A DNA stretch of 64,000 nt. Origin: JANQHS01 sp965267505. GTDB lineage: Bacteria; Bacteroidota; Bacteroidia; Cytophagales; CCMP332. Position 1 is the first letter of the stretch; every line of letters starts with the position of its first letter. The notes beneath the pieces were generated by a model that did not search any database, was not told where the DNA came from, and saw only the letters and a list, made by a program, of their open reading frames with translations. Shown here piece after piece: positions 48,610 to 57,961 of this stretch. The stretch is taken from the NCBI GenBank assembly GCA_965267505.1, contig OZ254081.1, positions 2,728,001 through 2,792,000 of the forward strand, read 5' to 3'. The position numbers and the translations under genes are program-made.

Positions 48610-49911
48610 ATGTATAGAGAATTGCGTTCGCTTTCCATAAAACTTGGAAAGTATTTTATTGCCGCAAGCCTACTACTGTCTTCCAGCCTGGCTATTGCAC
48701 AAGATCAAGAAGCCGAACCGTCCGGAGAACAGGAAGCTCCCGAAGCCGCTCCCGCCGCAGGAGCAAATGCCGAGCTTGTTTCAGTAGGTCTTGGTGTGTA
48801 TCAAGAAAATTGTACTCAATGTCATGCCTTCAGCAAAGTCGTTGTTGGTCCAGCATTGAAAGATGCTCACACTCGCTGGCCTTCAAAAGCGGAAATGTTA
48901 AACTTCATTAAATACCCTCAAAAGGTAATTGATGGTGGAAATGAGCATGCAAAAGCTTTGTACGATCAATACAAGCAGTATATGCCCAACCATGATTTCC
49001 TGAGTGATAATGAACTTGAAGGGCTTTATGCATTTATAGTTGAGGAAAGTGCCAATCCAACCCTGGAAGTTGCACAGGAAACCGCAGTGGCAGGAGCTGA
49101 TGGAGCAGGGGGTGGTGGTTCAGGTACTGGCGTATCTGAAGAATTCCTTGTTGTGATCATGGCAATTCTGATACTGGTATTGATCACCATCGTGATCGCT
49201 CTGGTCCTTCTTTTAGGCCTGATGCGTCGATTCGTTGAGAATCAGGATGAGATTGGAGATGAAGAAAGAGAGTACTTAAACCCCAAATTCGATCTTCTTG
49301 GAATGCTTAGAAGCAAGCCAGTTGTCAATACCTTAATTCTGGTATTTGTTCTTACCGTTGCTAAAGCAGGGATCGATGGACTTTACTCTATTGGTATTCA
49401 GCAAGGATATGCTCCAAGTCAACCTATCAATTTCTCTCACAAGCTGCATGCCGGCATGTATGAGATAGAGTGTCAATACTGCCATACAGGTGTTACAAAA
49501 AGCAAAAACGCAAATATTCCTTCAGCAAATATTTGTATGAACTGCCACAACTCAGTTAAGGTGGCTTCTCCAGAGATCCAAAAGATCTATAAGGCAATTG
49601 AAAAGAATAGACCTATTGAGTGGGTCAGGGTTCACAATCTTCCTGATCTAGCTTATTTCAATCATTCTCAGCATGTTAAAGTTGGCGGACTCGAATGTCA
49701 GACCTGTCATGGACCTGTTGAGGAAATGGAGGTCATCCAACAATATTCTCCTTTGACCATGGGATGGTGTATTAACTGTCACAGAGAGACCCTGGTTAAA
49801 GCCGAGGGGAACGAATATTATGACAAGCTTCTTGAATTCCACGGTGAAAATGCCTCGGGCATGACCGTAGAGGATATTGGAGGGCTGGAATGTTCAAAAT
49901 GTCATTATTAA
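48610..49911 (+). CDS. actA: Alternative Complex III subunit ActA, multihaem cytochrome c
   Basis: A 433-residue subunit. Signal peptide to about residue 31 (SLAIAQ), then an acidic Ala/Pro linker. Six CxxCH haem motifs start near residues 68 (CTQCH), 288 (CQYCH), 309 (CMNCH), 363 (CQTCH), 387 (CINCH) and 428 (CSKCH). Membrane helices lie at about 178-208 and 238-262. The first motif belongs to a mono-haem cytochrome c domain before the first helix and the others form the periplasmic pentahaem domain. The complex oxidises menaquinol and hands electrons to cytochrome c or the oxidase. First gene of the respiratory operon. Confidence 0.93.
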   Translation: MYRELRSLSIKLGKYFIAASLLLSSSLAIAQDQEAEPSGEQEAPEAAPAAGANAELVSVGLGVYQENCTQCHAFSKVVVGPALKDAHTRWPSKAEMLNFIKYPQKVIDGGNEHAKALYDQYKQYMPNHDFLSDNELEGLYAFIVEESANPTLEVAQETAVAGADGAGGGGSGTGVSEEFLVVIMAILILVLITIVIALVLLLGLMRRFVENQDEIGDEEREYLNPKFDLLGMLRSKPVVNTLILVFVLTVAKAGIDGLYSIGIQQGYAPSQPINFSHKLHAGMYEIECQYCHTGVTKSKNANIPSANICMNCHNSVKVASPEIQKIYKAIEKNRPIEWVRVHNLPDLAYFNHSQHVKVGGLECQTCHGPVEEMEVIQQYSPLTMGWCINCHRETLVKAEGNEYYDKLLEFHGENASGMTVEDIGGLECSKCHY

Positions 49912-49933
49912 TAATCAATCAGAATCAGATTCT

Positions 49934-52900
49934 ATGAAGGAAGGAAAAAAAGTATACTGGAAAGGGCTCGAGGAGCTTAACCAGGATCCTGAATTCCTAA
50001 AGTATGCGGACAAGGAGTTTCCCGAGTACTTACCGATCAAGGAGCAATCCAACGGTCAGGAAGACTTAAATGAAAAGGGAAGCGACCGTCGTGACTTTCT
50101 GAAATTGATGGGCTTTTCTGTTGCTGCAGCTTCGCTTGCGGCTTGTGAAGCTCCAGTAAGGAAGGCAATTCCTTATCTAAACAAGCCAACCGACGTTGAC
50201 CCCGGTGTTGCTAATTATTATGCTTCCACCTATGCACAGGATGGAGAATATTGCAGCGTTTTGGTTAAAACAAGGGAAGGAAGGCCTGTTTTCGTAGAAG
50301 GGAATAAATTATCTCCGGTTACTCAAGGAGCTGTGAACAGCCGTGTTGTTGCCTCAGTACTTGACCTATATAATAAGGAGAGACTTCAAGGACCGAAGAT
50401 CAAGGGTGCTGATACTGATTGGGAGAAATTGGATGCTGAAGTAAGCCAAAAATTAGCCTCTATTTCAAATTCTGGAGGTAAGATCGCTATTGTTTCAAAA
50501 TCTATCTCTAGCCCCTCTGCTCTAGCAGTAATTGCTAAAATGCAAGAAACCTATCCTGGACTTGAGCACATTCAATACGATGTTAACTCAAGCTACGGGA
50601 TCAGGAAGGCCAATGAAATGAGTTTTGGAATGGATGCCATTCCTTCCTTTGACTTTTCAAAGGCAAAAACCATAGTAAGCATTGGCGCCGATTTCCTTGG
50701 ATCCTGGGTTAGCCCCATGGAATTCTCCAAGCAATATGCTGAAGGAAGGAAAGTAAGCAAGGACAAAAAGAAAATGTCCAGGCATTACCAGTATGAAGGT
50801 CTTTTGAGCCTTACTGGTGCTAATGCAGATTACAGGTACAAGATCAAGCCTTCAGAAGAAGGTCAAACCGTTTTAGCTCTTTATAATAAGATAGCTGAAA
50901 GTGGAGCTGGATCTCCCTTGGGTGGGTCCGCAAAGGTAGAAGGAATCGATAAGGTTGCTTCTGACCTTTTGAAAAGCAAAGGAAAGTCACTTGTCGTTGC
51001 TGGAAGCAATGATCCCAATGTTCAAACCCTTGTTAATGGGATCAATTATATGCTTGAAAATTATGGTTCAACCATAGATCCAGGAAATACCAACTATACT
51101 TTGATGGGAGATGATGCCAAGATGGCTGCATTCGCATCCGGTATTGGTGGCGGTGATTATCAGGGAGCCATATTCCTTAATTGTAACCCGGTATATGACC
51201 ACCCATTGGGATCGAAGATAAAAGAGGGTCTTAAAAAAGCTCGTGTTTCCGTTTCTACTTCTATGGTTATGGATGAAACAGCTTCAGCTGTTCAATATGC
51301 GAGTCCTGGACATCATTATCTTGAAAGTTGGGCAGATGCCATGCCTAGGACCAACTCCTATAGTTTAGGTCAACCCGCTATAAGTCCTTTATTCAAAACT
51401 CGTCAAGCGGAAGAGTCTCTGATGAGGTTCATGGGCGACCAGTCAAGTTATTATGATTTCATAAGGGCTTATTGGAAAGAAAATATCTACAACCCTGAAA
51501 GCTCAGAGAAAAGCTTTGATACCTTCTGGGATCGAACTCTCCACGACGGAGTTTATGTAGCAAACACTCCTTCTGAAGAAGGCCAGAATTCTGTTCCTGA
51601 ATTGATGAGCGATGCGATGTCATCAGCGGCGTCTAATATTTCAAAGGCTGGATCAGGAATGGAGTTGGTTATCTACGAAAAGCAGAATATTGGAAGCGGG
51701 GATCAGGCCAACAACCCTTGGTTGCAGGAATGTCCAGATCCAATTTCGAAAGTGTGTTGGGATAACTACGTTTCCATTAGTGTTCCAGATGCTAAGGAAA
51801 TGGGGATCTCCCAGGACCAAATGGTAAAAGTTAGTGCTGCCGGAAGTTCAGTAACTCTTCCTGCTCTTGTACAACCTGCTCAGAAGCAGGGTGTTATTGG
51901 TATCGCCAGGGGTTATGGTAGAACAGCAGCAGGAAAAGTTGGAAACGGAATTGGAGCTGATGTCTATGGAATGGCTTCAACAACCGGTTTCCTTAACTAC
52001 TCTGTCAGCAAAGGCGTAAGTCTTGAGAAAGCTGAGGGAAAAAGAAAACTTGCTCAGACCCAAACTCACCATACTTATATGAATCGCGATTTCGTGGTTC
52101 AGGAAACAGTATTGAGTGATTATAAATCTGGAGCATGGGAGAAACATAAGCCACAGATATCTTCTTACAGTGGAAAGAAGGCTCCATCAAGCATATCACT
52201 TTGGAAAGGTCATAAATATCCTAATCACCATTGGGGATTGGTTGTGGACCTTAATGCTTGTAATGGTTGCTCCGCTTGTATCGTTTCTTGTAACTCGGAA
52301 AACAACATTCCTGTTGTCGGAAGAGATGAAGTGATCAACAGAAGGGAAATGCATTGGTTGAGGGTTGATCGCTATTATAGTAGTGATGTTCCTCATGAGG
52401 TTGAGGATCTTAAAGGAACCGAAACACCTTCGGACAATCCTGAGATCGTATTCCAGCCTATGATGTGTCAGCAGTGTAATAACGCTCCTTGCGAGACTGT
52501 TTGCCCTGTTGCTGCAACTACCCATAGCTCTGAAGGGCTAAATCAAATGGTTTACAACCGTTGTATCGGAACCCGTTATTGTGCAAACAACTGTCCTTAT
52601 AAAGTAAGGAGATTCAACTGGTTCAAATACCACGACAATAAGCAATTCGCTGATAATACAGCGATGAATAATGACCTTGGAAAAATGGTCCTTAACCCAG
52701 ATGTGACTGTAAGGTCTAGGGGGGTTATGGAAAAATGTACTTTCTGTGTTCAAAGGATCCAGTCTGGAAAACTTGAAGCAAGGAAAGAAGGAAGAAAGGT
52801 CAAGGATGGAGAGATCACCACTGCATGTGCAGCTGCCTGTTCTACAGGAGCACTGATTTTTGGTGACATGAATGACAAGAACTCAAGGATTAGCAAAGTG

Positions 52901-53014
52901 ATCCAGGAAGAGAATGAAGAAAGGACCTTCCACGCACTTGAAGAGATCCGGGTTATGCCAAATGTGACCTATTTGGCCAAGGTTAGAAATAAGGATAAAA
53001 GTAATCAAGCATAG
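49934..53014 (+). CDS. actB: Alternative Complex III subunit ActB (iron-sulfur, molybdopterin-oxidoreductase-like)
   Basis: A 1026-residue subunit. The frame opens at 49877, but the ATG at 49934 avoids overlap with actA. A twin-arginine signal (SDRRDFLKLMGF, RR at 52-53) ends in a lipobox-like SLAAC (Cys71), suggesting a lipid-anchored periplasmic protein. The long central part (about 100-740) resembles molybdopterin oxidoreductases but no cofactor is expected. Four Fe-S cysteine clusters follow from about 775: CNGCSACIVSC, CQQCNNAPCETVCPVA, CIGTRYCANNCPY and CTFCVQRI with a later CAAACSTG. Confidence 0.95.
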   Translation: MKEGKKVYWKGLEELNQDPEFLKYADKEFPEYLPIKEQSNGQEDLNEKGSDRRDFLKLMGFSVAAASLAACEAPVRKAIPYLNKPTDVDPGVANYYASTYAQDGEYCSVLVKTREGRPVFVEGNKLSPVTQGAVNSRVVASVLDLYNKERLQGPKIKGADTDWEKLDAEVSQKLASISNSGGKIAIVSKSISSPSALAVIAKMQETYPGLEHIQYDVNSSYGIRKANEMSFGMDAIPSFDFSKAKTIVSIGADFLGSWVSPMEFSKQYAEGRKVSKDKKKMSRHYQYEGLLSLTGANADYRYKIKPSEEGQTVLALYNKIAESGAGSPLGGSAKVEGIDKVASDLLKSKGKSLVVAGSNDPNVQTLVNGINYMLENYGSTIDPGNTNYTLMGDDAKMAAFASGIGGGDYQGAIFLNCNPVYDHPLGSKIKEGLKKARVSVSTSMVMDETASAVQYASPGHHYLESWADAMPRTNSYSLGQPAISPLFKTRQAEESLMRFMGDQSSYYDFIRAYWKENIYNPESSEKSFDTFWDRTLHDGVYVANTPSEEGQNSVPELMSDAMSSAASNISKAGSGMELVIYEKQNIGSGDQANNPWLQECPDPISKVCWDNYVSISVPDAKEMGISQDQMVKVSAAGSSVTLPALVQPAQKQGVIGIARGYGRTAAGKVGNGIGADVYGMASTTGFLNYSVSKGVSLEKAEGKRKLAQTQTHHTYMNRDFVVQETVLSDYKSGAWEKHKPQISSYSGKKAPSSISLWKGHKYPNHHWGLVVDLNACNGCSACIVSCNSENNIPVVGRDEVINRREMHWLRVDRYYSSDVPHEVEDLKGTETPSDNPEIVFQPMMCQQCNNAPCETVCPVAATTHSSEGLNQMVYNRCIGTRYCANNCPYKVRRFNWFKYHDNKQFADNTAMNNDLGKMVLNPDVTVRSRGVMEKCTFCVQRIQSGKLEARKEGRKVKDGEITTACAAACSTGALIFGDMNDKNSRISKVIQEENEERTFHALEEIRVMPNVTYLAKVRNKDKSNQA

Positions 53015-53018
53015 ATAA

Positions 53019-54383
53019 ATGAGCGCTGTTGTATCTTCTGTAAGAACGCCTCTGATAACAGGGGTAAAGACGCATCATGATGTTTCTGATGACATCTGCC
53101 GTTATGTAGAAAGACCTCCTTCCAGATCATGGGTTGTGGCGATAATGATATCATTGGCCACGCTTGGATTTGGAGTCTACTGCCTGTATCGTACCCTTTG
53201 GGATGGTATTGGGATGTGGGGGCTTAACAAGACTGTCGGATGGGCCTGGGATATCACCAACTTCGTATGGTGGGTTGGTATTGGTCACGCAGGAACCCTG
53301 ATATCTGCTATTCTTCTGCTTTTCAGACAGAAATGGCGTATGTCGATCAACCGTGCGGCGGAAGCGATGACAATTTTCGCTGTAATCTGTGCTGCAACCT
53401 TCCCATTGATACACATGGGTAGGCTATGGTTAGGACTTTATTGGGTACTACCACTTCCTAACACCTTCGGTTCACTTTGGGTGAATTTCAACAGCCCGTT
53501 ACTATGGGATGTATTCGCGATTACAACCTATTTCACTGTTTCGCTGGTATTCTGGTATTTGGGTCTGATCCCTGATTTTGCAACTATCAGAGACCGTGCA
53601 ACTGCAAAATGGCGTCAGAAATTCTACGGAGTTTTAAGCTTTGGCTGGACAGGAGCTGCAAAGGATTGGAACCATTATGAAACTGTAGCAATGGTCTTGG
53701 CAGGTTTGGCAACCCCACTTGTACTTTCGGTTCACACCATTGTAAGTTTTGACTTTGCAACATCTGTGATTCCAGGATGGCATACCACCATTTTCCCACC
53801 ATATTTCGTTGCTGGGGCGATCTTTTCGGGCTTTGCCATGGTACTGACCCTTTTGTTGATTACCAGAAGGGTATTCCACCTGGAGAATTACATTACACTC
53901 TATCACATTGAGTTGATGAATATCATCATTATCGTAACAGGTTCTATAGTAGGTGTTGCTTACATCACTGAGCTTTTTATGGCTTGGTATTCAGGAGTAG
54001 AAGCAGAATGGTATGCATTCTATAACAGGACCTCAGGACCTTATTGGTGGGCTTATGCATCGATGATGACCTGTAATGTGGTATCACCACAATTGTTCTG
54101 GTTCAGGAAGATCAGAAGGAGCCTTGTTTCCACATTCGTTCTTTCGATAATCGTAAATATTGGAATGTGGTTCGAGCGTTTTGTGATCATTGTTACCTCT
54201 CTGCATAGAGATTATATACCATCGAGCTGGGCAATGTTCTATCCTACACTATATGATGTAGGAGATTACCTATTGACATTCGGGTTCTTTTTTACCGCAT
54301 TCTTATTGTTTGCCAAATTCTTCCCGGTGATCAACATTGCTGAAGTGAAAACGATTTTAAAATCTGATAGCGAAAAGAAATAG
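53019..54383 (+). CDS. actC: Alternative Complex III subunit ActC, NrfD-like quinol-binding membrane protein
   Basis: A 454-residue polytopic protein of the NrfD/PsrC type, with about ten membrane helices (for example WVVAIMISLATLGFGVYCLY and GHAGTLISAILLLFR). It binds menaquinol at the periplasmic side in the complex. It starts five bases after actB. The sequence WVGIGHAGTLISAI is typical of the quinol-site helices of ActC. Confidence 0.95.
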   Translation: MSAVVSSVRTPLITGVKTHHDVSDDICRYVERPPSRSWVVAIMISLATLGFGVYCLYRTLWDGIGMWGLNKTVGWAWDITNFVWWVGIGHAGTLISAILLLFRQKWRMSINRAAEAMTIFAVICAATFPLIHMGRLWLGLYWVLPLPNTFGSLWVNFNSPLLWDVFAITTYFTVSLVFWYLGLIPDFATIRDRATAKWRQKFYGVLSFGWTGAAKDWNHYETVAMVLAGLATPLVLSVHTIVSFDFATSVIPGWHTTIFPPYFVAGAIFSGFAMVLTLLLITRRVFHLENYITLYHIELMNIIIIVTGSIVGVAYITELFMAWYSGVEAEWYAFYNRTSGPYWWAYASMMTCNVVSPQLFWFRKIRRSLVSTFVLSIIVNIGMWFERFVIIVTSLHRDYIPSSWAMFYPTLYDVGDYLLTFGFFFTAFLLFAKFFPVINIAEVKTILKSDSEKK

Positions 54384-54386
54384 GCT

Positions 54387-54917
54387 ATGGATCATAAGAA
54401 AAACTATTTAGTAGGAATTTTTGACGATGAGGACATCCTCATGCAAGCTATCCCTAAGATTCGGGAATCAGGGATCAAAATAGAGGAGGTCTTTACTCCC
54501 TATCCGGTTCATGGTCTTGAGTATAAATTAGGATACAAAAGGTCGAAAATGTCGGTTGCTGCATTCATGTTTGGAATGTGCGGTACCTCCTTTGCCATTT
54601 GGATGCAAACCTGGATGCTTGGGGTAGATTGGCCTATGATCATTGGAGGAAAGAACTTCATATCTGCACCTCCATTTGTTCCAGTGACCTTTGAGCTTAC
54701 GGTACTTATTGCATCTCTAGGGATGGTTGGAACTTTTCTTACGATCTCTGGGCTCGCTCCATGGGTAAAGCCAAGGATCTTCGATTTAAGGAGTACAGAC
54801 GACAAGCACGTTATGGCCATTGATCTTGCAGACAATGGAACAGGAGAATCCCAGATCAAACAGGTTATTGAAAGTTCGGGAGCTTCTGAGGTTTATCGAA
54901 AAGATTTTGAGGATTAG
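54387..54917 (+). CDS. actD: Alternative Complex III subunit ActD (DUF3341)
   Basis: A 176-residue protein with a soluble N-terminal domain (YLVGIFDDEDILMQAIPKIRESG, then FTPYPVHGLE) and two helices (MSVAAFMFGMCGTSFAIWM and LTVLIASLGMVGTFLTISG). This is the DUF3341 structure of ActD. Its role in the complex is structural. It is followed by actE after four bases. Confidence 0.94.
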   Translation: MDHKKNYLVGIFDDEDILMQAIPKIRESGIKIEEVFTPYPVHGLEYKLGYKRSKMSVAAFMFGMCGTSFAIWMQTWMLGVDWPMIIGGKNFISAPPFVPVTFELTVLIASLGMVGTFLTISGLAPWVKPRIFDLRSTDDKHVMAIDLADNGTGESQIKQVIESSGASEVYRKDFED

Positions 54918-54921
54918 AATT

Positions 54922-55560
54922 ATGAGGAATAGCATTTTATCTGTTTTAGCTCTTGCCTTAATGGCTGCTTGCCGACCAGGTGGAGATTTTCAGGGAATGG
55001 AATACGCTCCGAATATGTACCACTCGGTGGCCTATGAGCCATTGAAGCAGATCAAGGATAAATCTGCAGGAATGTGGGTTAACTCCACAGAAGAAAGGAT
55101 AGGAGAGTATTATAGTTCCAATCCCAATAATCCTTATGAAATGAACATGAGGAAACCGGTAAAGAACACCATTGCCAGGAAGAAATTCACAATGGGAACA
55201 GACCTATATTTTGATGCTGGAAGGATCCATAAGGATAGTTTGGCTCAAAGTGCAAGACAGCTTAAAAACCCATTCCCTGCAGGAGATGAAGATGTGTTAG
55301 CTGAAGGCAAAGGACTTTACCTTACTTACTGTTCTCATTGCCATGGAAAGAATGGCGGTGCAGATGGACCAGTTGCCGCTCAATATCCTGGTGTTCCAAA
55401 GTATTCTTCAAGGGCAGTTAAGGACCTCCCTGAGGGACATATCTATCACGTGATCACACACGGAAAAGGAAGGATGTGGCCACATGGATCACAGGTAGCC
55501 CCTGATGAAAGGTGGAAAATTGTAAGGTATGTTCAGGTACTTCAAAAAGGAGAATCTTAA
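54922..55560 (+). CDS. actE: Alternative Complex III subunit ActE, mono-haem cytochrome c lipoprotein
   Basis: A 212-residue protein starting at the ATG at 54922; the frame is open from 54820 inside actD but that start is rejected. A lipobox LMAAC places the lipidated Cys near residue 16. A single haem motif CSHCHG lies at about 137-142, with a probable distal Met in KGRMWPHGSQ. It would relay electrons from ActA to the oxidase. Confidence 0.94.
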   Translation: MRNSILSVLALALMAACRPGGDFQGMEYAPNMYHSVAYEPLKQIKDKSAGMWVNSTEERIGEYYSSNPNNPYEMNMRKPVKNTIARKKFTMGTDLYFDAGRIHKDSLAQSARQLKNPFPAGDEDVLAEGKGLYLTYCSHCHGKNGGADGPVAAQYPGVPKYSSRAVKDLPEGHIYHVITHGKGRMWPHGSQVAPDERWKIVRYVQVLQKGES

Positions 55561-55570
55561 TTAAGGAATT

Positions 55571-56899
55571 ATGAGTCAAATGGACCAAAAATTCGAATTC
55601 ACCAGCAAGCATAAAAGGAATACTCTTCTGATCCTTATAACAGGATTTGTGATCCTGATTGCGGGTATTTTCATCGAAATGAGTGGTGGAGGTGGACATG
55701 GCGAAGAACATGGCCTTCTAATCAATAATTCCGAGCAAATGGCTAGCCTTTCAGAAGAAGGAGGGCATGAACCGGCTGCTGAAGGCGGAGAGCACCATTC
55801 TGAGTACAAATGGTATAAGCGTCTTTATGCGAACCTTTGGATCAATAACATGTATTTCATGGGTATTGGAATCATCGGTTTATTCTTTTTCGCCATACAA
55901 TATGTGGCCAGAGCAGGTTGGTCAGCCTTGATAATTAGGGTTATGCTGGCTTATGCTCATTGGATTCCGGTGGGAGGTATCTTAATTCTAGGTGTCTTTC
56001 TCCTTGCTAACCATGATCTTTTCCATTGGACACACGATTATTTATACGACAAGGAAAGCCCCATGTATGACCCAATCATTGACGGTAAATCAGGTTTCCT
56101 TAATATGCCTTTCTACCTGAGCAGAATGGTCATTACCCTTGTGGTTTGGAGTGGAGCATTCTACTTGTTGAGAAAGTATACTTTGGCCGAGGATAATGAA
56201 GGCGGAACCAAGTATTACAAAAAAAGCGTCTCCTTATCAGCGATCTTCATTGTGTTCTTCGCAGTAAGTTCTTCAATTGTTGCATGGGATTGGATCATGT
56301 CAATTGATACTCATTGGTACAGCACCATGTTTGGTTGGTATGTCTTTGCTTCATGGTTTGTTACAGGTCTTTCATGTATAACTCTACTTACTGTTTGGTT
56401 GCATGGAAAAGGCTTGTTACCAATGGTAAACAATAACCACATTCACGACCTGGGTAAGTTCATGTTCGCGTTCAGCGTTTTCTGGACTTATATATGGTTC
56501 TCACAGTTCCTTTTGATCTATTATGCAAATATTCCAGAGGAAACAGTTTACTTCTGGGAGAGGTTGAATTCAAGCACTTATGCGCCTCTGTTTTATGTGA
56601 ATTTAATATTCAACTTTTTCCTACCCTTCCTGTTATTAATGACAAGGGACGCAAAGCGTCAGTGGCTTATGCTAAAGATCGTTGCATCATTGATTATTGT
56701 TGGTCATTTCATTGATTTCTATTTGATGATTACCCCTGGTACCCTTAAGGATCATGGCGGCATCGGCTTAATGGAAATCGGAACCTTCATGGTCTATGTC
56801 GGTCTTTTTGCCTACGTTGTTTTGAATGGATTATCCAGGTATAAATTGATTCCGGAGAATCATCCAATGCTTGAAGAAAGTTTACATCATCATGTTTAA
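55571..56899 (+). CDS. actF: Alternative Complex III subunit ActF, NrfD-related membrane protein
   Basis: A 442-residue membrane subunit with about ten helices, homologous to ActC but diverged. A His-rich periplasmic or loop segment (GGGGHGEEHG, EGGEHHSEYKWY) follows helix 1. It completes the actABCDEF set, and coxB starts nine bases later. Confidence 0.93.
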   Translation: MSQMDQKFEFTSKHKRNTLLILITGFVILIAGIFIEMSGGGGHGEEHGLLINNSEQMASLSEEGGHEPAAEGGEHHSEYKWYKRLYANLWINNMYFMGIGIIGLFFFAIQYVARAGWSALIIRVMLAYAHWIPVGGILILGVFLLANHDLFHWTHDYLYDKESPMYDPIIDGKSGFLNMPFYLSRMVITLVVWSGAFYLLRKYTLAEDNEGGTKYYKKSVSLSAIFIVFFAVSSSIVAWDWIMSIDTHWYSTMFGWYVFASWFVTGLSCITLLTVWLHGKGLLPMVNNNHIHDLGKFMFAFSVFWTYIWFSQFLLIYYANIPEETVYFWERLNSSTYAPLFYVNLIFNFFLPFLLLMTRDAKRQWLMLKIVASLIIVGHFIDFYLMITPGTLKDHGGIGLMEIGTFMVYVGLFAYVVLNGLSRYKLIPENHPMLEESLHHHV

Positions 56900-56908
56900 T
56901 TAATTGAA

Positions 56909-57961
56909 ATGCTGAGTTTTTTAGTTGGTTTAGGTGTCCTCTTAATTCTCTTTGTTCTCTTCCTGCTTTTTAGGTTAGGAGGGGCAGTTCATGTGGTAAA
57001 AGGAAACCACAATAAAAGGGAGACGTCCGCAAATAATATTAATGCCATCCTTCTTCCAGTAATGTTCATTGTTGGCCTGATAGCTGTTTTCTGGTACAAT
57101 GGTGAAGCAGTGGATCATTTCCTTCCTGAATCGGCATCAGAGCATGGACATTGGACGGATGATATGTTTTGGATTACCACCGTCATTATCTCACTGGTGT
57201 TTGTAATTACCAATTTTGTGCTATTCTATTTTGCTTTTAAGTATCGATTCAAGGAAGATAGAAAAGCAACCTTTTATCCAGAGAACAACAAGCTTGAAAT
57301 TATCTGGACAGTGATCCCCGCAATCGTTCTTACAATCCTGGTTCTTGCCGGACTTAGAGTTTGGACGGACATTACCCAATCCGAGGTACCTGAAAATGCA
57401 ATGCATATTGAGCTTAAAGCCAAGCAATTCGCATGGGAAGTAAGGTACCCTGGAAAGGATAATGAGTTTGGAAATTATGACTTCAGAATGATCGATGCTA
57501 CAAATCAATTTGGAATTGATTTCACCGATCAAAGTGCATATGATGACTTCATGCCTAGAAAGGTTTATTTGCCGAAAGGAAGGCCTGTCTTTTTAAGAAT
57601 TAGGGCGGTGGACGTTCTGCATAGCGTTTTCCTTCCACACTTTAGGGTTAAAATGGATGCTGTACCTGGTATGCAAACCCAATTCCTATTTACTCCTACA
57701 ATTTCCACGGATGAAATGAGGGAAAAAACAGGAAATCCCGAATTTGATTATGAGTTAGCATGTACCGAGATCTGCGGAAGAGGCCATTTCGCCATGAGAA
57801 TGGTAGTTGTAGTACTTGAAGAGGATGAGTACGACAAATGGTATGCAGAGCAAGAGCCTTGGGCCAAGGCCAATATGGAATATGTAAAAGGAGAAGTTGA
57901 AAAGAGGGGAGCAAACCAAGCGTTGCTGAATAAGTTAGACGAAATGAAATCTTCATCATAA
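56909..57961 (+). CDS. coxB: cytochrome c oxidase subunit II
   Basis: A 350-residue subunit. An extra N-terminal helix (LSFLVGLGVLLILFVLFLLF) precedes the usual two helices, then a periplasmic CuA cupredoxin. The binuclear CuA site is CTEICGRGHFAMRM: Cys285, Cys289, His293 and Met296, with an earlier His in the DVLHSVFLPHF region. No fused cytochrome c domain. It receives electrons from the ACIII haems. coxA follows without any gap. Confidence 0.95.
   Translation: MLSFLVGLGVLLILFVLFLLFRLGGAVHVVKGNHNKRETSANNINAILLPVMFIVGLIAVFWYNGEAVDHFLPESASEHGHWTDDMFWITTVIISLVFVITNFVLFYFAFKYRFKEDRKATFYPENNKLEIIWTVIPAIVLTILVLAGLRVWTDITQSEVPENAMHIELKAKQFAWEVRYPGKDNEFGNYDFRMIDATNQFGIDFTDQSAYDDFMPRKVYLPKGRPVFLRIRAVDVLHSVFLPHFRVKMDAVPGMQTQFLFTPTISTDEMREKTGNPEFDYELACTEICGRGHFAMRMVVVVLEEDEYDKWYAEQEPWAKANMEYVKGEVEKRGANQALLNKLDEMKSSS

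Noticed and set aside
55441..55456. TATCACGTGATCA considered as a parS-like palindrome
   Set aside because: It lies inside actE, matches only the CACGTG centre, and is far from parAB; it does not fit the 16-base parS consensus.
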